From: a virus
IMG/VR virus record: IMGVR_UViG_3300042896_001363
Location: 1 to 40,498 of that record
Length of the DNA: 40,498 bases
Strand: one strand, 5' to 3'
The notes beneath the pieces were generated by a model. The model was not told the origin of the DNA. It was given only the letters and a program-made list of their open reading frames with translations, and searched no databases. Shown here piece by piece: positions 1 to 8,268 of this stretch (positions within the stretch are counted from its first letter, which is position 1; every line of letters begins with the position of its first letter). The position numbers and the translations under genes were made by a program.

Positions 1-468
1 CTAATTTTGACCGGGTGGCATTCCGCCTGGGTGGTTATGCCAAAGATTACCTGTTCGATCAAACTCTGATTTTTTCCATTCTAACCACTCATTAAAATCC
101 ATCGGGCCTAACCCTGGATTGCTTTCAGAGTACCCGTCAGGGATTAAGTCATTTGCCAATTCGTAGGCAAATAAATCTACTTCAGCCATGCCATTTTGAA
201 AAGCCTTTAACGTAGTGTTTGCCGATAACTCTTTGTCAGATGAAGTATTTGATTTGGCATTCAACGAAGCTATGGCCTCTGCATAAGCAATTCCTTCCGA
301 TCTGCCGGCATTAAATACGAATTTGATCAGCAGTGATATTCCAATTGCAAAACTCAAAGCCCAAAGCCAAGACTGTGGCTGTTCATAGCACCAAAAAATT
401 GCTATTGCGGCGACAATAAAAAGTGCGGCTTTGTAAACTGCATCACCAGATTGATTAAAGCTCATCAT
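1..468 (-). CDS. small two-TM membrane protein, coupled partner of the GIY-YIG protein
   Basis: I do not recognise this 155-aa protein. Two hydrophobic segments (about residues 11-28 and 33-53) form a helical hairpin. They are followed by a polar Ser/Thr/Asn-rich stretch and a soluble tail rich in Trp and acidic residues (NEWLEWKK, near 126-133), ending in a Gly/Pro-rich tip. The stop codon is at bases 1-3, so the gene is complete. Its ATG overlaps the TGA of the upstream GIY-YIG gene as ATGA, which suggests translational coupling. Both genes are clearly more AT-rich than the phage structural genes and lie beyond the lysis genes, the usual place for accessory 'moron' genes. A role in superinfection exclusion, defence or host modification is inference from position and membrane topology only. 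Confidence 0.6.
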   Translation of the reverse strand: MMSFNQSGDAVYKAALFIVAAIAIFWCYEQPQSWLWALSFAIGISLLIKFVFNAGRSEGIAYAEAIASLNAKSNTSSDKELSANTTLKAFQNGMAEVDLFAYELANDLIPDGYSESNPGLGPMDFNEWLEWKKSEFDRTGNLWHNHPGGMPPGQN

Positions 469-1337
469 CGTCTCCTACTATCAAGCCGCGCCGCCCGCTC
501 GAAACCCCTATCATCCACAAGGATGGGGTTTGCAGTAACAAATTCAGATAAATTTGTCGGCAAATAAATTTTCTGACCTTCAAGTTTTTGAAGGTCAAAC
601 TTGAGATTAAATATTTCACGCTCAAGCAAAAAAATTGGAAGGTTGTGCTCTTTTTTCTTTTGTGAAATTGATTTAATCTGTCGCCATGAAATCAGTAACG
701 CAGCCGCAATGACGGCCGATAAACCAGAGAATAAAAAATTGTTGGCTGCGAATGCAACAATGCAAATAATTAAAAAAACTAACCCTAACAGTAACAGCAG
801 GGTCAGCCCGCGATCTTCTATCCAACTGAATTTAACCATCGGTGGCGAATTGTTGGATTTGGCTTGAAGTTCCTCTAGCGCGTGTTTGAGCCGCTTTTTT
901 TTGTCTTGCAGTTCGCTAGCTTCAAGGTCAAATTGTTCAAACTCGCGCGCTTTTTCAGCAAGAATTTGTTTTTCACGTTCCTCGGCGCGCCGCCTAGCGG
1001 ATTCATCAACCATCTCAATGAATTTGGGGTGACACTCCTCGTCCAGGCGTTCGGCGGCGAGATTGCGAACACACAAAATGGCTTCAATCACGTCCACTTC
1101 AAAGAATTCACGAGAATTACGAACTCTGTAACCTGTTAGTAGCGAATGCGCACGTCGCTCTAACGATTCGGGCCCTCTAACTTCTACCTGATAGGCGATC
1201 TCAAATGGCTCGGGGGTACCCGTCGCATCCAATTCTTTCGCTCTGCCCTCTACGGTCCCCAAGGTAAAGCCAATCTTTACTAATCCCTGCATACGGGGGT
1301 TTGTAAGAACGTAAACACGGCCCACTGGCTCTTTCAT
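465..1337 (-). CDS. membrane-anchored GIY-YIG (T5orf172/MUG113-like) protein
   Basis: Residues about 6-88 match the T5orf172/MUG113 branch of the GIY-YIG superfamily: a VYVLTNP strand (the GIY position), VKIGF (the YIG position), an Arg in EGRAKEL, a Glu in ESLERRAH and the REFFEV block. A charged coiled coil follows (about 115-162), then two adjacent TM helices (about 177-218), then a cytoplasmic helical tail. The longest reading frame starts at 1379. I prefer the ATG at 1337 because AAGGAA lies 8 nt upstream and the domain begins directly after it. T5orf172 proteins are often phage or mobile-element genes and some are nucleases. Tethering such a domain to the membrane is unusual. A candidate promoter of its own lies at 1420-1448. 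Nuclease activity is inferred, not shown. Confidence 0.7.
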   Translation of the reverse strand: MKEPVGRVYVLTNPRMQGLVKIGFTLGTVEGRAKELDATGTPEPFEIAYQVEVRGPESLERRAHSLLTGYRVRNSREFFEVDVIEAILCVRNLAAERLDEECHPKFIEMVDESARRRAEEREKQILAEKAREFEQFDLEASELQDKKKRLKHALEELQAKSNNSPPMVKFSWIEDRGLTLLLLLGLVFLIICIVAFAANNFLFSGLSAVIAAALLISWRQIKSISQKKKEHNLPIFLLEREIFNLKFDLQKLEGQKIYLPTNLSEFVTANPILVDDRGFERAARLDSRRR

Positions 1338-1419
1338 GTAAATGTTCCTTGTTAGGCTCTGCTGGTCAGAGCAATGCACTGAATTTTTGTAAGGGGTCTG
1401 CGTTTAAGCAACATTGTTT

Positions 1420-1448
1420 ACTTTAGAGCACATTGCCTAGCACGCCAA
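1420..1448 (-). promoter_or_regulatory. candidate promoter of the accessory pair
   Basis: On the minus strand TTGGCG (1443-1448) is followed after 17 bp by TAAAGT (1420-1425); each hexamer matches four of six sigma-70 consensus positions. It lies in the AT-rich gap between the holin stop and the GIY-YIG start, giving a leader of about 75 nt. The rest of the 1338-1527 gap shows no gene and no convincing terminator. This is a weak consensus call. Confidence 0.4.
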
Positions 1449-1527
1449 ATAAAGAATTTAACTTATGTAGATGCATCTTATCCGTTACGTCTTTGTGCTC
1501 TGAACTTTTTCAACGCCCTAAAGGTTT

Positions 1528-2040
1528 TTAAACATTGCGCCTGTTCAAGAGTTCTGTCTTTAATGCTGAACTTGAACTGGTGCCATACCAATAGGCCAGC
1601 ACGGTCATGGCGATAGCGTCCAACAGACCCAGCACTCGCCCGACCACCAGCTCACTGGTGCCAACCGGCAATCCAAGCACCAGCAAAGCCACCTCCGTTC
1701 CCAGACAGAGCAGCAGCAAAAGTACCGACAACCAAAACAAGGGCCTCTGCGTGCCGCCACTCACGCTGGCTTGACGGGCGCTGTCACGGTCCTTGAAGGC
1801 CAGCTCGGCGTACTTGAAACCCATCTCCCGCTCGTTGTCTTGCAACTGCAATTCGAGCTGGCGCAGTTGGCCGACCTGCTCACCGGACAGGCGCCCGCCT
1901 TCGATCGCTTTGCGAACATCCTCAATGTTGCTGCCACCCACAATGCCAACTAAAGCAGATACAGCTTCAGCGGCCAGCGGGCCGCCCAAGGCTGCGGCAA
2001 CTGTGGGAGCTAAGTTCTTGATGGTGTTGAGCCAATCCAT
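1528..2040 (-). CDS. holin, GTA-type three-TM family
   Basis: This 170-aa protein matches the pattern of the 3-TM holin family first noted for gene transfer agent release (PF11351). It has a small-residue hydrophobic segment near the N-terminus (about 12-35, APTVAAALGGPLAAEAV), a charged amphipathic middle (about 50-90), and two strong TM segments (about 101-123 and 134-153). It is expected to form inner-membrane lesions that let the endolysin reach the peptidoglycan. The gene follows the M15 peptidase by 2 bp and ends the lysis cassette. The same family occurs in RcGTA-like elements, in keeping with the RcGTA-type tail tip encoded upstream. The start is the ATG at 2040. Family assignment rests on topology and the N-terminal signature. 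Confidence 0.75.
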   Translation of the reverse strand: MDWLNTIKNLAPTVAAALGGPLAAEAVSALVGIVGGSNIEDVRKAIEGGRLSGEQVGQLRQLELQLQDNEREMGFKYAELAFKDRDSARQASVSGGTQRPLFWLSVLLLLLCLGTEVALLVLGLPVGTSELVVGRVLGLLDAIAMTVLAYWYGTSSSSALKTELLNRRNV

Positions 2041-2042
2041 GG

Positions 2043-2507
2043 TCAGACTTTCACAATGCCAGGCTGAGGGCCCAGGCTGTTGATGGTGATGATGCGGTTA
2101 ACCAATACATCTGGGATGCGGGTACTCACATGAACCCAAGCCCCAAACTCATTGATGAGTTGCCCAATTTGCAAAGCGTGAACCGCTGGACGCAATGCCT
2201 CAGCCACGGCAAATGCTGTTCCAAATTGGGATGCCTTAAAGTCCACCGCCAGCATGCGCACATGGTCAGACAGGGGTTTGCTGCCAATGGCCTGATTCAG
2301 ACTCAGACAGCGATATCCACTGCTCACCTCGATCGGGATGTCGCACCCGGCTCGATCGCACAAATACGCCCGAATACGCTCCATCATGTGCGCCGTCTCT
2401 CGTGCTTCTGGCATCAGTCGCTGGGGCAATCGGTTATCAATTCCCAGGCGCAGCGCCGTATCCGAACGCGTAAATTCTTCCAGCGTGAAATGTGGCGTTA
2501 ATTTCAT
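2043..2507 (-). CDS. M15-family peptidoglycan peptidase (endolysin)
   Basis: This 154-aa zinc peptidase resembles D-Ala-D-Ala carboxypeptidases and the phage T5-type endopeptidase endolysins (Peptidase_M15_3). The visible metal-site pattern is SSGYRC (63-67 region), SDHVRMLAVDF giving His82 and Asp89, and WVHVS giving His126. The usual Gly in the SxHxxGxAxD motif is Met here, a minor departure. There is no signal peptide, so it should depend on the neighbouring holin for release. It cleaves peptide stems of the host murein at the end of infection. It overlaps the preceding small membrane gene by 4 bp (ATGA, 2504-2507) and is followed 2 bp later by the holin, forming a compact lysis cassette. 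Confidence 0.85.
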   Translation of the reverse strand: MKLTPHFTLEEFTRSDTALRLGIDNRLPQRLMPEARETAHMMERIRAYLCDRAGCDIPIEVSSGYRCLSLNQAIGSKPLSDHVRMLAVDFKASQFGTAFAVAEALRPAVHALQIGQLINEFGAWVHVSTRIPDVLVNRIITINSLGPQPGIVKV

Positions 2508-2755
2508 TTGCTTGCCCGTTCAATCAGGCGATCCAACTTGTCGTTGATCCGGTCCAGCTGGGTGCGCAGCACCCCAGCCGTTTCCTTTTGAAAATTGACC
2601 TGCGATTCCACCACCGCCACCCGTTGCTCGATCTTGTTGACATACACGATGGCAGAAATCGCCACCGTCACCGTCGTGATCAAGTGCCCAAGCTGAATTT
2701 CCTTTTTCAGATGCCAGCCCTGCACACCGCTCGAATCCGTGACCTTGTCCGTCAT
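2504..2755 (-). CDS. small membrane coiled-coil protein of the lysis cassette
   Basis: This 83-aa protein has one TM helix (about residues 22-39, GHLITTVTVAISAIVYV) followed by a heptad-patterned coiled coil to the C-terminus (about 41-80, with IEQRVAVVE and LDRINDKLDRLIER). The architecture resembles XhlA-like holin accessory proteins and some i-spanins. The gene sits between the tail fibre and the endolysin, and its stop overlaps the endolysin start. AGGGGATGGT just before the ATG is a strong ribosome binding site. No lipoprotein o-spanin partner was found nearby in any frame, so spanin function is not assured. The lysis role is inferred from context. Confidence 0.65.
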   Translation of the reverse strand: MTDKVTDSSGVQGWHLKKEIQLGHLITTVTVAISAIVYVNKIEQRVAVVESQVNFQKETAGVLRTQLDRINDKLDRLIERASK

Positions 2756-2801
2756 ACCATCCCCTTTTCAGTCAAAGTAAGGTGCTGCTTGTCAGGTCGC
2801 T

Positions 2802-3647
2802 TCAGCCAATAAAGCAATTGACGGTGCCGTTGTCGAACAGTTCCGTGCCACCCACGGTGGTCAGACGCAGCGAGATCAAATCGGCAGTCAAAGCCCGATA
2901 GCAAACCGTGGTGCCGACAAAGCCACTGGCGCCGTCTTCGGCGTAAATGCTGGCATTGATCGTGTACACAAAGCTGGTGGGGTGCTGGCGCAAGATGGTG
3001 ATGTTGCCGTAGCGCTTGGCGCTTGCCGTCGCCCCCGGCAAGATGGCGCCGGTCGTGCCGTTCACCCAATTGCTGCTGGCACTGGCCACTTCGGTCAAGG
3101 CCCCGACATACAAAGTGGTTTTGATGCCAACGGAGTCCCCCAGCTGCAACAACAGCCGGCTGGTGCCACTGGTAGACACCGCGTCCAAGGCCAAGCTGAT
3201 GCGGTTGGTGCCGGTGGGAATGCCGGAAATGTCGTAACTGGTGCCCGTGCCCACACTGGTGACGCCCAGGCCCACCGGCAACAGCAGCAACGCGTGCGCG
3301 CCGTAGGTGGCGCCATGCCAGGCTTTAATGCTGGTGATGGTGTAGGTGCCCGTCACCACCTCAAACATGCGCGCATAGCTTTCGGGCTTGTTCCAGCTGG
3401 TGGTGGTCGTGGAGGTGCTGATGGCGCCGCTTTGCCGGTTGATCACCACGTAATTGGTGCTGCTGGCCGTCAACGTGACCGTGCCGTCCGCAATGGTGAA
3501 GGTGCCCCAATAGCCGCCGTAATAACCCAGCACCAAGCCTGTGCTGGTCACCGGGTTGCGGGTCAAGCAAGCGGCCCACTCCAGGGAGGCAAAATTTTCA
3601 TTGATCGGCACTTCTGGGCTGGCCTGGTTGCCACTGATGTTTTGCAT
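2802..3647 (-). CDS. tail fibre / receptor-binding-type tail protein
   Basis: This 281-aa, Ser/Thr/Gly-rich protein is predicted to be mainly beta. Its N-terminal pattern (VPINENFASLEWA, a Tyr/Gly-rich LGYYGGYWG segment, then an LTASSTNYVVINRQSGAIS block) is familiar from phage tail proteins that begin with a shared attachment domain and diverge C-terminally. It follows the tail hub gene by 12 bp and is the last tail gene before the lysis genes, the normal place for an adhesin. AAGGA 6 nt before the ATG supports the start. The protein is likely to trimerise and contact the host surface; the receptor cannot be told from sequence. No reverse transcriptase or variable repeat is present, so a diversity-generating retroelement is unlikely. 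Confidence 0.65.
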   Translation of the reverse strand: MQNISGNQASPEVPINENFASLEWAACLTRNPVTSTGLVLGYYGGYWGTFTIADGTVTLTASSTNYVVINRQSGAISTSTTTTSWNKPESYARMFEVVTGTYTITSIKAWHGATYGAHALLLLPVGLGVTSVGTGTSYDISGIPTGTNRISLALDAVSTSGTSRLLLQLGDSVGIKTTLYVGALTEVASASSNWVNGTTGAILPGATASAKRYGNITILRQHPTSFVYTINASIYAEDGASGFVGTTVCYRALTADLISLRLTTVGGTELFDNGTVNCFIG

Positions 3648-3659
3648 GTTGCGTCCTTG

Positions 3660-6600
3660 TTAAATTTTGGCTTTGGCGGGCTGACCTTTGCCAACGGTGG
3701 CCGATACTTGGTAAATCTTCACGTACAAAAACTGCTGTAACGCGCCAAAGTCGGTGATCTGCTGCGCTGCTGTGTAAGGCGCTGAATTGGTGCTGGCCGT
3801 CAAGGTGCGTTTGATGGTGGCGTAACCCGCATCGGTAAAAATCTCAATCACATACGACTCGGACGCTTCACCCAATGGCGCCACAGGGATCAGTGGCCCA
3901 ACAAAGCGCGTCTCCAAGCGCGTGCACCGTAACCACTGGATCGTGATGGCCCCATCGGTTTCTGAGACATCTTTGTGCAAATGCACAGGCGCCAGGCAGC
4001 GCAGGTGAAAGGAATAGGTGTCGGCATCAACAAAGGTGCCATCGCTGTATTTTTGGTTGGCACTGACGGCCACCCAGGTTTTTGTAAGTCCAAGGGATGC
4101 CAGTGTTTCAGGGATGAATTGCACGCCGCCATTGGTTTGCAGCAAGGTAAATAGAGAGTAATAAATCGCTGGATAACCGATGGCAAATTCAGAATTGTTG
4201 CGGTAACGCAGCAAATTGCTCAATCGATAAGTCTGGGGGGCAATCAGCTCGGCTGTTTGAAATTGCAAAACCTCATACCGCAGCACCGCCAAATTTAAGG
4301 TGGGATCTTTCAGCAAATCCGCGCGAGTCACGCTTGACAAGGAGTCGGCCGCGGTCAGCACAATGTCCACCGTGTTAATTTGGTCCATGACATCGCCTTT
4401 CGTCCAGTTCTCCAAGGTTGTCTGGCTTTGGCCCATCACCGTCCGCTGTGTAAAGCGCGCCAATTGCTTGGGCGAGACGCTGTTGTCTTCAAACAGCGTG
4501 CAGCCGTTCCAGTCGGTCACATCACTGCCCACTGCCACGTACTCGCCAATCTGGTCGGCATAAACGTCGAGCACGGAAGGCAGGCTGTTGAGCACGCGCA
4601 ACAAAGTGGTGTCTGGGGCCAAAACGGTGGTTTGTGTACCATCAACGATGGCGCTAACGGCCCCAGCTTGAACCAAAACGCTGGCGTCTTCTTTAACCCC
4701 TTTGAAGGTCAACACCCCATCGGTTTCTTTGCGCGACACCATGCGCATGTCGTAATTCAAGCCATCGCGGTCCACCAGGCGCAACACATCGTCCGGCTCG
4801 TAGGCGTAGTATTTCCGCGGCAAACTGATCGTCACTTGCAAAGCTGCCAACACCTGGTTGAGCAGCAAGGTGTCGGCGATGGCTTTGGCCTCGCTGGCAG
4901 TAAAACTCAAAGGCAACTGCACCGCTTTGGTGTTGTCTTGTGTGCGCACCAGGCGGTCTGAGTATTGCGTGTCGGTCTGGTAGTCGCGCTCCGAACAGGT
5001 GTAAGTTAATGCAAATTTTGAGGGGATTTCCAGCTCATCGACTTGCGTCAGTGGCATGGGGTCGTGGCTGTCATTTTGTCCATCACTGGCCGACATCTCG
5101 GTGTACGGGATGGTGGCCGCCGCCGCTTGGCCACGATGGCGAAAATACAATTTGTCGCTCAAATGGCAATCAAAGAAATATGCCGTGCCCAATTGCTCCA
5201 ACAGCACGCGCACACTGGTGAGCTGGCCCGAGACCAAGCCGTGCACTTTTTTGCCCAGCGAATCCAGATCGCTGGCATCGTATTGCGTTGGTGTTAATCC
5301 AGCCCGTTGGCACAAGTCCTCCACCACTTCGCGCAAGGTGGGATCTGCGGGGGCAGACAAGCCTTCTGGAAAGGCAATGGGCTGGCTCGGAATACAAAAT
5401 TCTTTGTCTTTGGAAATGATTGTAAAAAGCTTGGTCTGCGTGTCAAAGCGGTAGTAATTCCCGTAATCCGCATCGACAATGAAGATGTTGATGCCGTCGG
5501 TGGCCATCTCCATGAATTGCATGTAAGACGGGACGGTCGGGTTCACGTAAGTCGCCACTTCAGTGAGCGTCACACTTGGCGGACTGGCGACCGTGGTGAC
5601 ATTGAATTCAATGACCTTGTTGTCGTACACCATGCCCAAGTAGGCTTTAAGACCGTCCACGCTGAAAATCAAGTCACTGGCGGTTCGTTCCAGGCTCGAA
5701 TTACCCACCCAAGCCTCAGTGACTGCATAGGTGACCATGTCAATGCGCCACAAAGAGTTGCAGCCAAAAAACAAAAATCGATCATCTGAGGTGAACCGGC
5801 CTTGCCCAGCGTCATTGCTGGCTGTTGTAATAAACACGGTATTTAGCAAAGTACCGGTGGCTGTGTCATAAATATGCATTGAGTTTCCGGTGTACCAATC
5901 ACCGAACGGCACTACCAAACGCGTGCCCGCATGGTTCAAATACATTTTCCAAAAAAACGGGTCATCGCCAGGTGTCACGGGTGGGATGGGTGCAAAGTCA
6001 CTCCAGGCCTTGGTCACGGTGTTGATGGCAACAACAAACGGATAATCAGTGATCAAAAAATAAACCGTGCCCCCGTCTGGTGAGATGCACATCCAGGCCG
6101 GGATGTTGTAAATGGGGTTAGTGCCCAAATCAACGGTGCTGATTACGGCCCCGGTGTCTTTGTTGACTTCCCAAACCAGGATTTGAAACGGGCTGGTGTC
6201 TTCGTAATAGCCAGCCACCCAAAAGTTGTTGGTGACCGGGTTGTAGACCATGGCGAATTCAAAATAATATCCGACCGGTGGGGGAATAAATTTCACCGTG
6301 CCGCCCGCTTTGGCCCCAAAGCCTTTGATGCCAAAACTGGACACGGTCCACATCGAGCCACTGCTGGCGCCTTGCGTCAGGACTTCAAAGGTCAAGTTGG
6401 GCAAAAAGCCAGAATTGCCCAGCCCGTAGCTTTTGAAAAAGATCGAGCCCCGGCCACGGTACGCGGGGGCATCCGGGTGGCCGTCCGGGTCAGGCATTTG
6501 GTCAGCGGCCCCGGTGTACACCGTGACGCGCGACCAGGTGCTGGTGTTGTCACTGGCATCGACCGAGGTGTTCACCGCGCCGTCGGTTTTGTTGTAGATC

Positions 6601-6989
6601 AGTTTGCCGTTGGACCAGATCCGCGTCACGTCGTGAATTTCCACGTCGGTCAGTAAGAAATGAAGATCCGCTTCATAGGTGTACGTGGTTTGGGTGGTAC
6701 TGCCGCCCTTGCCGCCCACCTCGGTCACCGTCACAATTTCGCGCTTCTCGCTGGCCCAAATCAACTGGCCCGAGATGCGCATGGTGCCCTGCAAATACGG
6801 GATGGCCGCACCATAAGCACTGCTAGAGACCGTGAGGTCTTCCAAACGTGGCCCTGTAATGTTTTGGTCAGGCGCAAAAGCGGCGCCCAATATCGTGCCC
6901 GCCATCCAGCCATAGCTTGCGCCGGCGGCAGTCGCCGTGATGCCATAACCGATTGCGGCTCCAGCCACAGCAAGAACAAGTTGTGCCAT
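3660..6989 (-). CDS. tail tip hub / host-specificity protein with beta-propeller insertion
   Basis: This 1109-aa protein occupies the gp15/J position of the tail tip. Residues about 1-210 form a membrane-like Ala/Gly start followed by the phage tail protein domain (PRLEDLTVSSSAYGAAIP, then a YEADLHFLLTDVEI region). Residues about 212-530 (bases 5400-6356) are different: repeated blades of the form TxTVYFL..PFVVAINTVTKAW and SMHIYDTATGTLLNT resemble YVTN/NHL beta-propeller repeats. Residues about 535-770 return to a hub domain (LREVVEDLCQRAGL, a DVLRLVDRDG strand), and the C-terminus is fibronectin-like beta. It should cap the tail tube, hold the fibre and start DNA ejection. The gene ends 12 bp before the fibre gene and starts 2 bp after the NlpC/P60 gene. 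Confidence 0.8.
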   Translation of the reverse strand: MAQLVLAVAGAAIGYGITATAAGASYGWMAGTILGAAFAPDQNITGPRLEDLTVSSSAYGAAIPYLQGTMRISGQLIWASEKREIVTVTEVGGKGGSTTQTTYTYEADLHFLLTDVEIHDVTRIWSNGKLIYNKTDGAVNTSVDASDNTSTWSRVTVYTGAADQMPDPDGHPDAPAYRGRGSIFFKSYGLGNSGFLPNLTFEVLTQGASSGSMWTVSSFGIKGFGAKAGGTVKFIPPPVGYYFEFAMVYNPVTNNFWVAGYYEDTSPFQILVWEVNKDTGAVISTVDLGTNPIYNIPAWMCISPDGGTVYFLITDYPFVVAINTVTKAWSDFAPIPPVTPGDDPFFWKMYLNHAGTRLVVPFGDWYTGNSMHIYDTATGTLLNTVFITTASNDAGQGRFTSDDRFLFFGCNSLWRIDMVTYAVTEAWVGNSSLERTASDLIFSVDGLKAYLGMVYDNKVIEFNVTTVASPPSVTLTEVATYVNPTVPSYMQFMEMATDGINIFIVDADYGNYYRFDTQTKLFTIISKDKEFCIPSQPIAFPEGLSAPADPTLREVVEDLCQRAGLTPTQYDASDLDSLGKKVHGLVSGQLTSVRVLLEQLGTAYFFDCHLSDKLYFRHRGQAAAATIPYTEMSASDGQNDSHDPMPLTQVDELEIPSKFALTYTCSERDYQTDTQYSDRLVRTQDNTKAVQLPLSFTASEAKAIADTLLLNQVLAALQVTISLPRKYYAYEPDDVLRLVDRDGLNYDMRMVSRKETDGVLTFKGVKEDASVLVQAGAVSAIVDGTQTTVLAPDTTLLRVLNSLPSVLDVYADQIGEYVAVGSDVTDWNGCTLFEDNSVSPKQLARFTQRTVMGQSQTTLENWTKGDVMDQINTVDIVLTAADSLSSVTRADLLKDPTLNLAVLRYEVLQFQTAELIAPQTYRLSNLLRYRNNSEFAIGYPAIYYSLFTLLQTNGGVQFIPETLASLGLTKTWVAVSANQKYSDGTFVDADTYSFHLRCLAPVHLHKDVSETDGAITIQWLRCTRLETRFVGPLIPVAPLGEASESYVIEIFTDAGYATIKRTLTASTNSAPYTAAQQITDFGALQQFLYVKIYQVSATVGKGQPAKAKI

Positions 6990-6991
6990 CG

Positions 6992-7420
6992 TTAAAAACC
7001 TGGTAATTGAAACGCTGCAACAAAGAACATGGCTTTGCTGAACATGAGCCGCTGCTCGACCACTTTTCCGTAAGTTGAAGCGGCATGGATGATGCTGAAA
7101 CCGCCGTGGCGGTAGTCGCCGATGATTCCAAAATGCTGCGGTAATTTGTCAAAGCCCACCACCACCACATCCCCAAGCTGCATTTGGTCGAGCGTGACCG
7201 GGTTCATCTTTTCGCGGGCCATGGCCATCAAGGCACGCCCATCGGGGTATCGGCTGTACCCGGTTACATCAAACTCGGGTTGGATCAATTGCAGCTCGCG
7301 CGCCACACCAATGACCAGGCCAATGCAATCGACGCCCACCGCTTTGAGGCGCGCTTGGTGGTGAAAAGGGGTGCCCAGCCAATCGCGTGCTGTGCTGACA
7401 ATGAGGCTGCGCTCAGTCAT
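6992..7420 (-). CDS. NlpC/P60 tail-tip cysteine peptidase
   Basis: This 142-aa protein has the Cys-His-His arrangement of NlpC/P60 peptidases: Cys32 in GVDCIGLV, His96 in PQHFGII and His112 in IIHAAS. It belongs to the phage/GTA gp14 type, thought to cut peptidoglycan locally while the tail penetrates the envelope. A longer frame runs upstream to 7651. The ATG at 7420 is preferred because the domain begins there and because it overlaps the stop of the DUF2163 gene (TGATG), the normal arrangement in this module. It lies between the DUF2163 gene and the hub gene, as in RcGTA. Confidence 0.85.
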   Translation of the reverse strand: MTERSLIVSTARDWLGTPFHHQARLKAVGVDCIGLVIGVARELQLIQPEFDVTGYSRYPDGRALMAMAREKMNPVTLDQMQLGDVVVVGFDKLPQHFGIIGDYRHGGFSIIHAASTYGKVVEQRLMFSKAMFFVAAFQLPGF

Positions 7421-8268
7421 CAGGACCGGCGCCCCACCGTGGCGGTGTATTTGTCCAGCCCTGGCACATGCGGCTCGCCCTGAAAATTCAAACTGTTGGC
7501 AAATTTGCCGATGCAGTCCTCGACAAAGCGCTTTTTGCAGCCCGCAATGGCCACAAAAGTGTCGCCTACGCCAGGCTGAAGAATCAACGGCAATTGCAGC
7601 GTGAAGGTGTTGCTGGTGTAAGTTTTGACCACGCCCGACATGCCCAGGCACACCCCGCTGGTGAACCGCAGCACGCCATTTTCAAAATAGCCATTGGCCT
7701 GGCTGCTCAAGGCGTTGACAAAAGTTTGTTTGCTTGAGGCACTGGCCACTTGGCCAACAAACGTGAGGGGGGGCAAATTGACGGTGCACAGGCTGTCGCC
7801 CAAACGGGCCCGGCAAGTGGCCGAAATCACCGAGCCGACCGGCTGCTGCAAATACTGCTGCAGGCCACGCAGCTCGACCTTGACCGAGCCGTTGCTCAAT
7901 GTCGCTTCGCCCAGCGTGCCCACCATGATGGTTTCAAAACCATCGGCCAGCGACGCCACGTTGTAGCGCACGATGGAAAACTGGGCATTGCGCCACAAGC
8001 CGCCCAAAATGTCCGTGCGCTTGAACAGCGTGCCATCGTCCAGGGTGCTCAATTCCAGATTGTCCACGCTGAAGCCGGAATTGCTCTCCAGGCTGGAAAT
8101 GTTCAAACCCTGCGCCGCTTTGTACAAGGTGCTGTTGAAATAGGCATCCTTGTCAGCACTGGTGAAGCCATAAACAGTGGCATCTTCGCGCTCGATGCGC
8201 AGCGCATAGGCCAAGCTGGTGGAGCCCAGCGCATAGTGCGCCGCCAAAGCGATGGGCAAGGTTTTCAT
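7420..8268 (-). CDS. DUF2163 / BR0599-type tail tip hub protein
   Basis: This 282-aa protein matches the DUF2163 plus phage BR0599 family (TIGR02218 type). The N-terminal half is a beta-rich DUF2163 domain with LAYALRIEREDATVYGFTSADK. The C-terminal part carries the conserved cysteines of the family (CRARLGDSLCTVN and CKKRFVEDCIGKFANSLNFQGEPHVPG). In RcGTA the equivalent protein (gp13) is part of the tail hub. Here it overlaps DUF2460 by ATGA and NlpC/P60 by TGATG, so the three tip genes are probably translated together. The Cys-rich C-terminus may hold a metal or Fe-S centre, as seen in related hubs; that is inferred from family knowledge. Confidence 0.85.
   Translation of the reverse strand: MKTLPIALAAHYALGSTSLAYALRIEREDATVYGFTSADKDAYFNSTLYKAAQGLNISSLESNSGFSVDNLELSTLDDGTLFKRTDILGGLWRNAQFSIVRYNVASLADGFETIMVGTLGEATLSNGSVKVELRGLQQYLQQPVGSVISATCRARLGDSLCTVNLPPLTFVGQVASASSKQTFVNALSSQANGYFENGVLRFTSGVCLGMSGVVKTYTSNTFTLQLPLILQPGVGDTFVAIAGCKKRFVEDCIGKFANSLNFQGEPHVPGLDKYTATVGRRS

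Noticed and set aside
2802-3647. Diversity-generating retroelement target in the tail fibre
   Set aside because: No reverse transcriptase, template repeat or typical variable C-type lectin end is visible in the window.
6992-7651. Longer 219-aa version of the NlpC/P60 protein
   Set aside because: The extra 77 residues are an out-of-frame shadow of the DUF2163 gene; the domain begins at the ATG at 7420.
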